A stretch of 64,000 bases of DNA from an uncultured Alistipes sp. (GCA_902388455.1 CABMPD010000014.1:1-64000), one strand, 5' to 3'; shown: positions 35,251-44,277, counted from the first letter of the stretch. A program made the numbers and translations. Notes: a model not told the origin generated them from the sequence alone.

Positions 35251-35496
35251 TCATGAAACGTCGGCACGCACGTTATTTGTAAACGAGTGATAATCAAGGT
35301 ATTTCAAGATGAGGGCGTGCCAGCATTTCAGCTCATGCGGACAGCCGGAATACTGAAAGCCTGAGCCTGTCGTAAACTCCGGGCGGATTCCGCTCAGGCC
35401 GCAATTTTCGTACTCCTGCTGGAAGGGCAGATAATCGCCATCTCGGTTGTGCAGTCTGAGAAGGTTGTGAAACCACTCTTTCGGAAGGATTCGCCA
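35251..35496 (-). pseudogene. unrecognised coding fragment without a start
   Basis: On the minus strand 81 codons are open between TAA (35499-35497) and TGA (35253-35251), with no ATG, GTG or TTG in a good place. The peptide is protein-like: PKEWFHNLLRLHNRDGDYLP, then YENCGLSGIRPEF and CPHELKCWHALILKYLDYHS. I do not recognise the family. It looks like the C-terminal remnant of a longer gene left between enolase and the sensor kinase. The rest of 35203-35536 shows nothing else. Confidence 0.4.
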
Positions 35497-35536
35497 TTAC
35501 CCGTTATTCTTTACTCCTTCACATCTTGACAAATAC

Positions 35537-35568
35537 TTTGAAAGAATTCACATCTTTTCGTAACTTTG
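35537..35568 (+). promoter_or_regulatory. promoter of the sensor kinase operon
   Basis: TTTG at 35537-35540, a 20-base spacer and TAACTTTG at 35561-35568: a near-perfect Bacteroidota promoter, 39 bases before the chosen start at 35608. Confidence 0.75.
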
Positions 35569-35607
35569 TAATGTACAAACCTGCATTTGCAAGGAACAAC
35601 GGAAACA

Positions 35608-36639
35608 ATGGCCTCCAACAGAGCATCCTCCCGAATCATCTCCCTAAAACGTATCTTGTCATATACGTTGCTGGTAGAGCTGTACAATGTGACAGTGATT
35701 CTGCTCGATGCGGCCCTGCATTCCGATTCTCCCCTGAAGGGGCTGGGTTTCAGGACAGCAGCCGGCATGTTCATTCAAACAATAATACCGGACGTCATTA
35801 TAATACTAGCGGTATTCCTCATTGTATTCTATATCACACGCCGCTCCGAATGGCTGCTGCGGCATACGTTCCTAAAAGTCGCTTCCGACGTGATACTTTC
35901 AGTCGCTACTGCATTCGCAGTATACAGGCTGTTCTATATCGTTGTCCTGTGGCGCTCACCTGGGATGAAACTGAACTGGAACGAAGCATTCATGAACGTG
36001 ACCCTGATACTGCTTATAGTGGAGATTATATATTACGCACACAACTACAGAGACACTGTGAAAAAAGTGGAGCTGGCACGTCGGGAGACCCTGCAGTACA
36101 AATACAACGTTCTCAAGTCCCAGGTCAACCCGCACTTTCTGTTCAACTCATTGAATATCCTGTCATCCTTGATTGACGAGGACATCCACAAATCCCACAT
36201 GTTCATAGATGCGTTCTCGGAACTGTACCGGTATATAATGGAGCAGCAGGACAAGCAGGAAGTAGATGTGAAGGAGGAGATAGAATGCATGCAGTCGTTC
36301 ATATCCATTCTGAAAATGAGGCATATGAATCAATTTGACGTCAAAGTGACAGGCATGGACAACATACACGGGCACAAATTGATACCTATGACCCTGCAGC
36401 CGTTGATAGAGAACATTACAAAGCACAATATCATCTCTACGAAATATCCCATGAAAGCGGAAATCAGGATTATGAGCGACAGTATAGAGATAGTGAACCC
36501 TGTAAGAAAGCGCGACCGCTCTTCCGGCAATGGGATAGGGCTCAGACTTGTTTCCGAACAGTATAGAATGTACGGGAAAAAGGTAACGATCAATGACACC
36601 GGGGATAGTTTCTCGGTCAGAATACCATATCTGCAATGA
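35608..36639 (+). CDS. LytS/YehU-type sensor histidine kinase
   Basis: A 343-residue membrane kinase. Four transmembrane segments lie at about 12-35, 52-76, 90-115 and 128-145. A coiled stretch leads to the His_kinase domain with SQVNPHFLFNSLNILSSLID, where H176 is the phosphorylation site. The HATPase-like C-terminus shows TLQPLIENITKHNI (N box) and GNGIGLRLVSEQY (G box). ATG at 35608 is chosen; another at 35587 lies seven codons before it. It overlaps the response-regulator gene by 4 bases (ATGA). No extracellular sensor domain is evident, so the signal is unknown. Confidence 0.88.
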   Translation: MASNRASSRIISLKRILSYTLLVELYNVTVILLDAALHSDSPLKGLGFRTAAGMFIQTIIPDVIIILAVFLIVFYITRRSEWLLRHTFLKVASDVILSVATAFAVYRLFYIVVLWRSPGMKLNWNEAFMNVTLILLIVEIIYYAHNYRDTVKKVELARRETLQYKYNVLKSQVNPHFLFNSLNILSSLIDEDIHKSHMFIDAFSELYRYIMEQQDKQEVDVKEEIECMQSFISILKMRHMNQFDVKVTGMDNIHGHKLIPMTLQPLIENITKHNIISTKYPMKAEIRIMSDSIEIVNPVRKRDRSSGNGIGLRLVSEQYRMYGKKVTINDTGDSFSVRIPYLQ

Positions 36640-37436
36640 TAAAGTACGCTGTTATAGAAAACGAATACTACGCCGCGAAGCAACTGATTAAGCTCGTGGC
36701 CTCGGTACGCCCCGACTACAGGTTATGCTTCTGCGCCGAATCGGTGGAGGATACCGTAGAGCTGCTGCACTCATCTACGGATTTGGACCTTATTTTCATG
36801 GATGTCGAACTTGTCGACGGAGACTGTTTCGATATCCTCAGAAAGGTCAGGATAGACATTCCGGTCATTTTCACTACAGCCTACAGTGACTTCGCCATCA
36901 AGGCATTCAGGATGTATTGCATTGACTATATCCTGAAACCGCTGACAGAAGTGAAAATCAAGAATGCGCTGGACAGATTCGACTACTATCTCAACAAGAT
37001 GCATTCCGATGGCGCATCCACCCTACGTGAATATATCCGCGAAATGGAGACGCCGGGAACATGCAAAGCCGGCAGCAAGCCCAAAAGCAGGATACTGATC
37101 AGCGAGGGCGACAAGTATTTCCACATCCCGGTAGAGGACATCGCCACGGTAGAGACTGAAGACAAATACGTCTTCGTCCATACTTTCAACGGCCGGAAGC
37201 ATATTACGGACTATCCCAATCTGAACCTGGCAGAAGAAGACCTTGCTGGAGACACATTCTTCAGGATATCACGTAATCAGATCATCAGCATCGGAGCCAT
37301 CTCATCCGTCAGGAAATACTTTAAAGGGCGGCTGAAAATCTCGGTAAAATACCATGATACCGCCTTTGATACCATTGTCAGCTCTGCCCGCAGAGATGCC
37401 TTCCTGTCCTGGCTGGGAGGCGGAAAAACCGGTTGA
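36636..37436 (+). CDS. LytTR-family response regulator
   Basis: A 266-residue regulator. The receiver domain (1-120) has the phospho-acceptor D56 in LIFMDVELVDGDCFD, the conserved T in VIFTTAYSDFA and the lysine in DYILKP. The LytTR DNA-binding domain (about 150-262) has ILISEGDKYFHIPVEDIATV, ETEDKYVFVHTFNG, and FFRISRNQIISI. It is translated with the upstream kinase through an ATGA overlap. The lipoprotein gene downstream (37546) is a possible target, but that is only suggested by order. Confidence 0.92.
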   Translation: MIKYAVIENEYYAAKQLIKLVASVRPDYRLCFCAESVEDTVELLHSSTDLDLIFMDVELVDGDCFDILRKVRIDIPVIFTTAYSDFAIKAFRMYCIDYILKPLTEVKIKNALDRFDYYLNKMHSDGASTLREYIREMETPGTCKAGSKPKSRILISEGDKYFHIPVEDIATVETEDKYVFVHTFNGRKHITDYPNLNLAEEDLAGDTFFRISRNQIISIGAISSVRKYFKGRLKISVKYHDTAFDTIVSSARRDAFLSWLGGGKTG

Positions 37437-37512
37437 CTCACCCCATGTCCGTCATGAGTATGAAATAATCCGCCTTTGTCTCTTTTTTATTCCATACTGC
37501 AGGATGTATTCT

Positions 37513-37520
37513 TACCTTTG
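37513..37520 (+). promoter_or_regulatory. -7 box TACCTTTG of the lipoprotein gene
   Basis: TACCTTTG stands 25 bases before the ATG at 37546. It marks the true start against the longer frame that opens at 37354 inside the response regulator. Confidence 0.5.
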
Positions 37521-37545
37521 TAAAGAACTTACAAAAATCATTTTT

Positions 37546-39087
37546 ATGAAACATCTGAAAATTTTGCTTTTCCTCGCAGCTATCTTGACAGCCTGCAGCA
37601 CAGAAGGAACTGACCCTGTTGACCATGTAGAGGACTTGGCCTCGGTGGAACTATCTGTAAAGGACACGGTACTCCTTACTGGTGAATCTTTCACTCTTGA
37701 AGTCAAATACATACCCGAAACAGAAAAAACCTACACCGGCACTTGGACCAGCAGCGACGAGAATGTGGTCACGGTCAACGGAGACGGACTGGTGACAGCT
37801 ATTGCAGTCGGTGATGCCGTCATCAGATTCACGGTATCCGAGAAAATCTACGATGAGTGCACGGTTTCGGTCGAAGAAAAAGAGATACCCATTCCTGATG
37901 CGATTGTCCTGTACCCGGAGTACCTGAGCATGGAGATAGGGGAAAGTTCAGAGTTGAAAATACTGTCTCCTGACTCAGATGATTTCACCCATCCGGACAT
38001 AGTCTGGGAATCCTCTGACAATGAGGTCGCCGAAGTGTCAGCATCCGGTATGGTTACAGCTAAAGGCTTCGGCACAGTAATGGTCAGGGCTGTCCTCGAA
38101 GATCTGGATGCATACTGCCTTATCAGCGTAGAAGACCCTGCCCAGCCTAAGGAATACGATGCATCATGGCTGGAAGTACCTTATCCTTATCTGGAATATC
38201 CCACAACCAGGGAACGAATCATAGCGGCAGAAAATGACTCGGACGAGAGCGGTCTGATACTGCGCAAACTGGTAGGCGAAAGCGACGGCGTACTATCCTT
38301 CGAGGTAAGGGATTACTTCGATCAAGGTCCTATAGCCGCGATGTTCAACAACACATTCTATGACCTGTCACCCGAGAAAGGTGATCGGTTTGCATGGGGC
38401 TACCTTTTAGGTATAAGCCGCCAGGACATGGTCGACGGAGTAATGGTAGAAATAATGGAAGAAATCGGCTACTCATGGAAAAAGAACGTAGACAGGTCGG
38501 ACGGGACATACGCCGCTTGGTATTCCAATGAAAGCAGCAACAGATCCGCACTCATCTACATCATGCCGTATACCAACGAGCCGGACAGGGTCTATGGAGT
38601 AATCGAATGGAGGATTCTCGAAGACGATTCCCTAAACGACGGCAGCCAGCAGGAAGGAGATCCGCTCCCAGCCAGATTCACAGAATACGGGGCGTCAATG
38701 GATGATGTCAGGGCATATGAATCAGAGCACGGCGGTGTAATCAACCCTGACTGGTGTTATTCGAGCGACAACCTCGCCTTCGATGTCATACCCGAGGACG
38801 AATTCTCCACATTCTTCGTCAACTATGTATTCGACAATGTCGGAGGGTTGTACTGGATTCAGTTGTTTCTAAGCGATGTCTCCAGCATATTCACTGAAGA
38901 CGGAAGCTCCCTCAACGAAACCTTGATTGATAACCTGAAAGCGAACGGGTACTCTATGAGAAGCGAATTGGAGTATTACAGTCCAGGAAGCCGCCAGTAT
39001 ATCAAATTCATCTACTATGATGAGAACATCATCAACGGAGACAGCGCTCCGATAGCCTGCGTTGAATACATGGCCGAGACCGAGTAA
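37546..39087 (+). CDS. surface lipoprotein with two bacterial Ig-like (BIG2) domains
   Basis: A 513-residue lipoprotein. The signal peptide MKHLKILLFLAAILTACSTE ends in a lipobox with C17 as the acylated residue. Two BIG2 domains follow: about 30-105 (TGTWTSSDENVVTVNGDGLV) and about 115-195 (IVWESSDNEVAEVSASGMVT). The remaining 310 residues hold no known domain; they are acidic and aromatic-rich and may form two related halves (GLILRKLVGESDGVL and the later DNLAFDVIPEDEF). It is likely surface-anchored. Function not known. It follows the LytS/LytTR pair in the same direction but has its own -7 box. Confidence 0.75.
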   Translation: MKHLKILLFLAAILTACSTEGTDPVDHVEDLASVELSVKDTVLLTGESFTLEVKYIPETEKTYTGTWTSSDENVVTVNGDGLVTAIAVGDAVIRFTVSEKIYDECTVSVEEKEIPIPDAIVLYPEYLSMEIGESSELKILSPDSDDFTHPDIVWESSDNEVAEVSASGMVTAKGFGTVMVRAVLEDLDAYCLISVEDPAQPKEYDASWLEVPYPYLEYPTTRERIIAAENDSDESGLILRKLVGESDGVLSFEVRDYFDQGPIAAMFNNTFYDLSPEKGDRFAWGYLLGISRQDMVDGVMVEIMEEIGYSWKKNVDRSDGTYAAWYSNESSNRSALIYIMPYTNEPDRVYGVIEWRILEDDSLNDGSQQEGDPLPARFTEYGASMDDVRAYESEHGGVINPDWCYSSDNLAFDVIPEDEFSTFFVNYVFDNVGGLYWIQLFLSDVSSIFTEDGSSLNETLIDNLKANGYSMRSELEYYSPGSRQYIKFIYYDENIINGDSAPIACVEYMAETE

Positions 39088-39115
39088 GACATCTGCTCTG
39101 TCGGAGATTTGAATT

Positions 39116-39159
39116 ATGCTGATGTAGAGGATATGCTGCCGTAGTCCCTACATCAGCAT
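39116..39159. repeat. 12-bp inverted repeat after the BIG2 lipoprotein
   Basis: ATGCTGATGTAG (39116-39127) and CTACATCAGCAT (39148-39159) form a perfect stem with a 20-base loop, 28 bases after the stop. There is no T run, so it may stabilise the 3' end instead of terminating alone. Confidence 0.6.
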
Positions 39160-39225
39160 TATCATAGTCTGCAATGAGAGAGATAACGCTAAGTATTTAT
39201 AACTGACCATTGCTTTGTCAGTATC

Positions 39226-39552
39226 TTGGAAGGAGTGGGGTTTGACAGAAAAACAACGGCGGCTAATGCCGAAAAGGGCATCCCTACAGGAGTTCTGACA
39301 GCCGGGAAAGATGGAGTTGAAGGTACTTTTACCCGTGGTTTCTGGCAAGATTACGAACAGGGTTCCTGGTATCTGACCTATAATAATTGGGATATCGTCG
39401 CTCCCAGCGGACCTCTGACAGAAGGAACGGTGACAATCAGTAAAGACGGAGACAACTACACGATTTCTCTAAACTGTACCGATGATCTGGAAAACAGGAT
39501 AACAGGAGAGTGGACAGGCAAACCCGAGATTTATGATTACGATATCTGGTAA
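39226..39552 (+). pseudogene. C-terminal part of a lipoprotein, start missing
   Basis: An open frame of about 108 codons with no ATG; only TTG at 39226 could start it. There is no signal peptide. The C-terminal sequence VTISKDGDNYTISLNCTDDL and ITGEWTGKPEI resembles the end of Bacteroidota lipoproteins with a small beta-barrel domain repeated in pairs (APSGPLTEGTVTISKDG). Such domains normally sit behind a lipoprotein signal, so this is probably a 5'-truncated remnant. A strong terminator follows. Confidence 0.5.
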
Positions 39553-39576
39553 GACCGTATAAAATGCTGGTAAGAA

Positions 39577-39614
39577 AAAAGGCAGCCCCGGAGCATTGTG
39601 CGGGGCTGCCTTTT
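39577..39614. terminator. bidirectional terminator
   Basis: AAAAGGCAGCCCCG (39577-39590) and CGGGGCTGCCTTTT (39601-39614) form a 14-bp stem with A and T flanks. It separates the convergent lipoprotein remnant and the CoA-transferase gene. Confidence 0.9.
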
Positions 39615-39667
39615 GATATTTAATCCGGACCCTGGCCGGCTGCTGTGACCGGCCGGGCGGACGTGTC

Positions 39668-40972
39668 TTAGCCGATGAAGTGATAGTGCGGTCCGAAGCG
39701 CTCGAAGGCGGCGCGGTCCAGTTCCTCCTGATGGTCGGGATGGGCTACGCTGATGATGGCCTTGGCTCTCTCCTGGAGGGATTTGCCGTAGAGGTCGACT
39801 GCTCCGTACTCGGTCACGAACCAGTGGATGTGGTTGCGGGTGGTCACGACGCCGGCGCCGGGAGTGAGAATCGGGGCTATCTTGCTGACGCCCTTGTTGG
39901 TCACTGAGGGCATGGCGATGATGGCCTTGCCGCCCTTGGAGAGGGATGCTCCGTAGACGAAGTCAATCTGTCCGCCTACACCGGAGTAGAACTTGGTGCC
40001 GAGGGAGTCAGCGCATACCTGGCCGGTGAGGTCTACCTGCAGGGCTGAGTTGATGGCGGTCACCTTGGGGTTCTTGGCGATGACATAGGGGTCGTTGGTG
40101 TAGCCTACGTCCATCATGGCCACCATGGGGTTGTCGTCGATGAAGTCGTAGACTTCCTGCGAGCCCATGAGGAATGTCGATACCATCTTGCCTTTGTCGA
40201 TGCCCTTCTCGGCTCCGTTGATGACACCTTTCTTTACGAGGGGCAGTACGCCGTCGGCGAACATCTCGGTGTGGATACCGAGGTTCTTGTGGTCGCCGAG
40301 CTGGGCGAGCACTGCGTTGGGGATGGCTCCGATACCCATCTGGAGGGTGGCTCCGTCCTCAATCAGGGCGGCGCAGTTACGTCCGATAGCGGCCTCGATG
40401 GGGGAAGGCTCGGAGAAGTGGGCGGGCTCCAGCTCTGAGTCGCACTCCACGAAGGTGTCGATCATCGACAGGGGGATGATGGCGTCACCCCATGCGCGGG
40501 GTACGTGCTTGTTTACCACTGCGATGACGTGCTTTGCGCACTCTACGGCTGCCAGTGAGGCGTCCACTGAGGTACCCATGGACACATAGCCGTGCTTGTC
40601 GGGGAGGGACACCTGGATCATGGCCACGTCGCAGGGCAGTACGCCGCTGCGGTAGAGCCTCTGGGTCTCGCTCAGGAAGATGGGAATGTAGTCGGCATAC
40701 CCGGCCTGAACATTCTTGCGGACATTGCCTCCTACGAAGAATGCCTGATGGAAGAAGATTCCCTCATATTTGGCATCGGTGTAGGGAGCGGGTCCCTCGG
40801 TGTGCAGGTGGTGGATCTTCACGTCCCTGAGCTCACCGGCGTCACCTCTGCGGCAGAGGGCGTCGATCAGCACCTTGGGGGCTGCAGCCACACTGCTGAA
40901 ATGAATATGGTCACCGGACTTCACGACCTTGACGGCCTCGTCCGCGCTTACAAAATGGATATCTTTGTACAT
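39668..40972 (-). CDS. acetyl-CoA hydrolase/transferase family protein (carboxylate CoA-transferase)
   Basis: A 434-residue class I CoA-transferase of the acetate/4-hydroxybutyrate/succinate group. LPDKHGYVSMGTSVDASLAA, GDGATLQMGIGAIPNAV-type IEDGATLQMGIGAIPNAVLA, the catalytic-glutamate region GIHTEMFADGVLPL, and GVGGQIDFVYGASLSKGGK are visible; E in TEMF is the likely nucleophile. In Bacteroidales fermentation such enzymes move CoA between acetate, propionate, succinate or butyrate; the exact pair cannot be told here. It is monocistronic, divergent from the sigma-factor operon. Confidence 0.88.
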   Translation of the reverse strand: MYKDIHFVSADEAVKVVKSGDHIHFSSVAAAPKVLIDALCRRGDAGELRDVKIHHLHTEGPAPYTDAKYEGIFFHQAFFVGGNVRKNVQAGYADYIPIFLSETQRLYRSGVLPCDVAMIQVSLPDKHGYVSMGTSVDASLAAVECAKHVIAVVNKHVPRAWGDAIIPLSMIDTFVECDSELEPAHFSEPSPIEAAIGRNCAALIEDGATLQMGIGAIPNAVLAQLGDHKNLGIHTEMFADGVLPLVKKGVINGAEKGIDKGKMVSTFLMGSQEVYDFIDDNPMVAMMDVGYTNDPYVIAKNPKVTAINSALQVDLTGQVCADSLGTKFYSGVGGQIDFVYGASLSKGGKAIIAMPSVTNKGVSKIAPILTPGAGVVTTRNHIHWFVTEYGAVDLYGKSLQERAKAIISVAHPDHQEELDRAAFERFGPHYHFIG

Positions 40973-41074
40973 ATTGTAGATTATTGGTAATTAGTTTCAG
41001 CAAGTTGTTGAGCGCAAAGTTAAGAATTTTCTCCAACTTTGTCACAAATCTATGCCCTCATACGTCTTAGGAAT

Positions 41075-41569
41075 ATGAATTCAGAAACAGTAAGTGCAGT
41101 GGAGGCTGAGCGCAGGCGCCTGCAGGTCTTCGTAAGGAACATTGTCGGGGACAATGCTCTGGCCGAGGATATCGTACAGGACACTATCCTGGCGTGCCTG
41201 CAGGAGGTCTCGCGGGGGAGGAATGTCAGCTGTCCCGGGGCCTGGCTGATGAAGGTGGCAAGGAACAAGGCGCTGGATGCGGTCAGGTCAGCGGGCTACA
41301 GCAGGAGGACCGGGATAGAGGCGGCATGGAGACAGGACTGCGGGGATAATATCGAGCTGCACTTCGGTATGAAAGAGCGGATAGGGCAGGTGAGGAAGGT
41401 CGTCGGGGAACTGCCGGAGCAGCAGCGCTCGGCATTCATTCTCAGGGACGTACTGGGGTATGATACTGATGAGGCGGCGTCAGTTCTCGGATGCAGCGGG
41501 GACAATGCCCGGCAGCTGTTGAGCAGGGCGAGGAAGCGGATCCGGGAATATCTGTTGAACAATGAATAA
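41075..41569 (+). CDS. ECF RNA polymerase sigma factor
   Basis: A 164-residue sigma-70 of the extracytoplasmic type. Region 2 has DNALAEDIVQDTILACLQEV, and WLMKVARNKALDAVRS is region 2.4; region 4 has LPEQQRSAFILRDVLGYDTD followed by the helix-turn-helix EAASVLGCSGDNARQLLSRA. ATG at 41075 is preferred; the frame stays open 12 codons upstream. Its stop codon overlaps the next ORF start (ATGAATAA). It is the first of four genes, and the next encodes a membrane protein of anti-sigma layout. Confidence 0.9.
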   Translation: MNSETVSAVEAERRRLQVFVRNIVGDNALAEDIVQDTILACLQEVSRGRNVSCPGAWLMKVARNKALDAVRSAGYSRRTGIEAAWRQDCGDNIELHFGMKERIGQVRKVVGELPEQQRSAFILRDVLGYDTDEAASVLGCSGDNARQLLSRARKRIREYLLNNE

Positions 41570-42104
41570 GAAGGTCTATAATATGAAAAATGAAGAAAAG
41601 CTGAGAAAATTGCTGGAGCTGTACTTCGAGGGAGGGACAGACTCCGCGCAGGAGGAGGAGCTCCGCAGGAGGTTCCTTTCCGGGAAGGTGCCGGAGGACC
41701 TGGAGAAGTACAGGCCTCTTTTCGGGTATATCGCTCAGGAAATGGCGGATGCGGCCATGACAGGTGCCGGAGACGGGAGGACATCCGTCCGCATGGGGCG
41801 CCGGCGTATCATGAGTATCGCCGCCGCAGCCGTAGGAGCTGCCGCCGTGATTTCCGCTGTCGGGGTGTTTGCCCTCAGCGGCAGGTTCGGAGGGAGCCCC
41901 GGATTTGAACTGACGGTCGGAGGCCGGCGGGTCGCTGACGAAGCCCTGGCAATCGAGATTGCCGACCGGGGGCTGTCCCGGCTGCAGGGACTGCAGGCGG
42001 CATTGGACCAGAGCCTGGGCACGCTGCAGATGAGGATGGAAAAGACTGATTCGACGGTGCATGTGCTGGAAGAGAGTATTTTGTCAAAATTTAAAATGCA
42101 ATAG
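41562..42104 (+). CDS. single-pass membrane protein, probable anti-sigma factor
   Basis: A 180-residue protein. The N-terminal cytoplasmic part (1-80) contains EEKLRKLLELYFEGGTDSAQ and EEELRRRFLSGKVPEDLEKY, typical of Bacteroidota anti-sigma-like proteins in this position. One transmembrane helix lies at about 84-106 (MSIAAAAVGAAAVISAVGVF), and the periplasmic tail ends in a coiled-coil-like part. The start overlaps the sigma gene by 8 bases; a second ATG at 41583 also has purines upstream. The role as anti-sigma is inferred from order and topology. Confidence 0.6.
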   Translation: MNKKVYNMKNEEKLRKLLELYFEGGTDSAQEEELRRRFLSGKVPEDLEKYRPLFGYIAQEMADAAMTGAGDGRTSVRMGRRRIMSIAAAAVGAAAVISAVGVFALSGRFGGSPGFELTVGGRRVADEALAIEIADRGLSRLQGLQAALDQSLGTLQMRMEKTDSTVHVLEESILSKFKMQ

Positions 42105-42106
42105 AT

Positions 42107-42568
42107 ATGAGAAAGACTGTAATCATGCTGATGATGCTGTGCATTGCTCCGCTGTGGGCTGCGGCCCAGTCCTTCGAGGGGCTCATGGAACGCTACGGCC
42201 CGAATGAGGGGGTGGTGACGGTGACTATGTCCAAGTCCGTCCTGCAGAGGATTGCGCGGCGGGATGACAACGAGCTGCTGCGCAAGCTCACGGAGCTGAA
42301 GGTAATCAGTGCTTCCTTTAAATGCTGTGATTCGTTGAGGGAGGCTTTTCTGAAGGATGCCGACAGGTATGCGGAGGGATTTGACAATCTTTATAAAGTG
42401 TCCATGGGCAGTGACGGGAGTGTGCTGTCTGTGTATGTGGACAGTAAGTGCCGGAAGGCTCTGATGCTTTCCGTGGAGGCCGATGCGGTGCTGCTGATGG
42501 AGATGGTGGGCGACATCGACGGACAGATGCAGGATGCCCTGCTGAACAATGAGATAAGAATAAAATAG
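42107..42568 (+). CDS. DUF4252 family secreted protein
   Basis: A 153-residue exported protein. The signal peptide is about 1-21 (TVIMLMMLCIAPLWAAAQSF). The rest has the DUF4252 pattern: FEGLMERYGPNEGVVTVTMS, then SKSVLQRIARR and LKVISASFKCCDSLREAF. Genes of this family commonly follow an ECF sigma/anti-sigma pair in Bacteroidales, as here, where it starts 2 bases after the previous stop. The function is unknown. The ending LLMEMVGDIDGQMQDALLNN is charged and helical. Confidence 0.75.
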   Translation: MRKTVIMLMMLCIAPLWAAAQSFEGLMERYGPNEGVVTVTMSKSVLQRIARRDDNELLRKLTELKVISASFKCCDSLREAFLKDADRYAEGFDNLYKVSMGSDGSVLSVYVDSKCRKALMLSVEADAVLLMEMVGDIDGQMQDALLNNEIRIK

Positions 42569-42583
42569 AAAAACACAGAGGAT

Positions 42584-43357
42584 ATGAAAAAGACAATTTT
42601 TGCAATTGCCTGCGCGGCAGGACTGCTGCTCATGGCTCCCGGACAGGCTTCCGCCCAGGCGGACATAGAGATAGGCAAGACCACCATCCGGCTTCAGTCT
42701 CCGGTTAAGATCTACGGCCAGGATAAAAATGTTTACCGCTACGATGACTATGGGACGCGGAAAAAAAAGAACCGGTGGTATGACGATGCGAGCGTGTTCT
42801 TCGGTTTCAGTTTCCCGGTGGAGGGGTGCAGTTACGAGCCGACTGCCGCTATGCCGGTGAAGTACGGCAACAGTTTCGAGATCACTCTAGGGGCCAAACA
42901 GTGGTTCGGCATAGGACATTATGCGTTCGGCATATCGGCGCAGTATACTCACTATGACTACAGGGGCAGCGGTCTGGCGGCCAGGGGCATTATTACGCAG
43001 TATCCGCACAATGCCGTGATCAGCAGGGAAATATTCAAGACCGACAATATCGGTATAGGAGTCTACAACCGCTTCTACATCTCGTTGCGGACGCCGCTGT
43101 ATATCGACCTGGGTGCCTGGGGAGACTGGGCCTTCAGCCGTCAGTACAAGGTCAAGTACTATATCGGCGATTACAAGGAGGTGGACCACTACCGCGATGG
43201 GGAAAAGTTCCTGCCTCTGCAGGGAGGTGTCTATGCTGCGGTCGGTGTCAATCTGTTCTCAATCTACTGCAAATATCGTTTCACGCACTGGTTCAGCCAC
43301 TCTGTCCTTCCCATGGAACCACCGAGGCTGCAGATAGGACTGATGATAGAGATTTAA
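42584..43357 (+). CDS. predicted secreted outer-membrane beta-barrel-like protein
   Basis: A 257-residue exported protein. Residues 1-24 are the signal peptide (IFAIACAAGLLLMAPGQASA). The rest has alternating aromatic/hydrophobic strands (GNSFEITLGAKQWFGIGHYA, FGISAQYTHYDYRG, YIDLGAWGDWAFSRQYKVKY) and ends LQIGLMIEI, as small outer-membrane barrels do. I do not recognise a named family. It is the last gene of the sigma-factor operon, so it may be under ECF control. Its 3' end overlaps the convergent WYL gene by 4 bases. Confidence 0.6.
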   Translation: MKKTIFAIACAAGLLLMAPGQASAQADIEIGKTTIRLQSPVKIYGQDKNVYRYDDYGTRKKKNRWYDDASVFFGFSFPVEGCSYEPTAAMPVKYGNSFEITLGAKQWFGIGHYAFGISAQYTHYDYRGSGLAARGIITQYPHNAVISREIFKTDNIGIGVYNRFYISLRTPLYIDLGAWGDWAFSRQYKVKYYIGDYKEVDHYRDGEKFLPLQGGVYAAVGVNLFSIYCKYRFTHWFSHSVLPMEPPRLQIGLMIEI

Positions 43358-44277
43358 CGGTCAGGACTGTCATGATAGAGGGAGGCGATTCTCTGCACGG
43401 TGTTGCGGATCTCCTCCCGGAGTGAGGCGGGGGAGATGACTTCCAGCTGGTCCATGCGGGAGAGAATGGTGCTGTAGAAGTCCCAGGTGGGGCGGAGCCG
43501 GTATTCGAAGACAGCACATTCTTCGTCGGGATCGGTTGCGACCTCTTTCTGGCTGTGGTGCAGGGGAAGGGAGCGCAGGTAGCGGACCTGGATGCCGTAG
43601 GCTCTGATGCGGATGGTGGTCATGGGACTGTTATTGTCGGTGGAGATGCCGCAGAAGTCGGCGAAGTAGCCCTGGGGGTCGAAGTCTGCGGGGTATTCGA
43701 AGGTCTCGTCCATAGCAGTCAGTCCTATGATGCGGTCCAGGGCAAATGTGCGCATGGTGTCCCTCTCACGGCAGTAGCCGCAGACGTACCATCTCTGGTT
43801 GAAGAGCTTGAGGCACCAGGGCTGTACTGTGTAGGTGTCCGGTCTGTCGTACCAGTAGCTGCCGTGGACTATCTCCAGCCACTTATTTGACTGCATGGCA
43901 TCGATTATGGGGGTGAGGTGTTTCTGTCCGGAAGGTACATTCTCGAGGAGGATGCGATCTCGGATGCCCTTGCTCTCGCTGATGATGTTCTTGACAGTGA
44001 AAGTATTGAGCAGCCATGAGCAGGTAGTGCTGTTCTCCAGGTCTTCCGGGTTCTCGATGTAGTAGTGATAGCCGCCGACCCGCCTGCACTCGATATTGAT
44101 GTCAAATGCCTGCTGTATGGCTTCCTTCCAGTTGTTGAATGTACGGCGCGGGATGTCCGCGCCGTCGTAGAGGGGCGACATAGCCCATTTCTCATTGATT
44201 TCCCTGAGTGTGATGCGGCCCGCTCGGTGAATCGTATCCACGAGCCAGATGTACTTGTCGAATAGGTCTTTAGTCAT
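43354..44277 (-). CDS. WYL-domain transcriptional regulator
   Basis: A 307-residue regulator. The N-terminal winged helix-turn-helix covers about 1-90 (RITLREINEKWAMSPLYDGA, PRRTFNNWKEAIQQAF). The WYL domain (about 120-215) holds YTVQPWCLKLFNQRWYVCGY, where the usual W-Y-L tripeptide corresponds to W-Y-V, followed by RDTMRTFALDRIIGL. The WCX C-terminal extension follows. WYL proteins bind nucleic acid or nucleotide ligands and often regulate defence or DNA damage genes. ATG at 44277 is used; a TTG lies eight codons upstream. It is divergent from the DUF234 ATPase gene. Confidence 0.85.
   Translation of the reverse strand: MTKDLFDKYIWLVDTIHRAGRITLREINEKWAMSPLYDGADIPRRTFNNWKEAIQQAFDINIECRRVGGYHYYIENPEDLENSTTCSWLLNTFTVKNIISESKGIRDRILLENVPSGQKHLTPIIDAMQSNKWLEIVHGSYWYDRPDTYTVQPWCLKLFNQRWYVCGYCRERDTMRTFALDRIIGLTAMDETFEYPADFDPQGYFADFCGISTDNNSPMTTIRIRAYGIQVRYLRSLPLHHSQKEVATDPDEECAVFEYRLRPTWDFYSTILSRMDQLEVISPASLREEIRNTVQRIASLYHDSPDR

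Noticed and set aside
39116..39159. Intrinsic terminator
   Set aside because: The stem is good but lacks a T run on either strand, so it is listed only as an inverted repeat.
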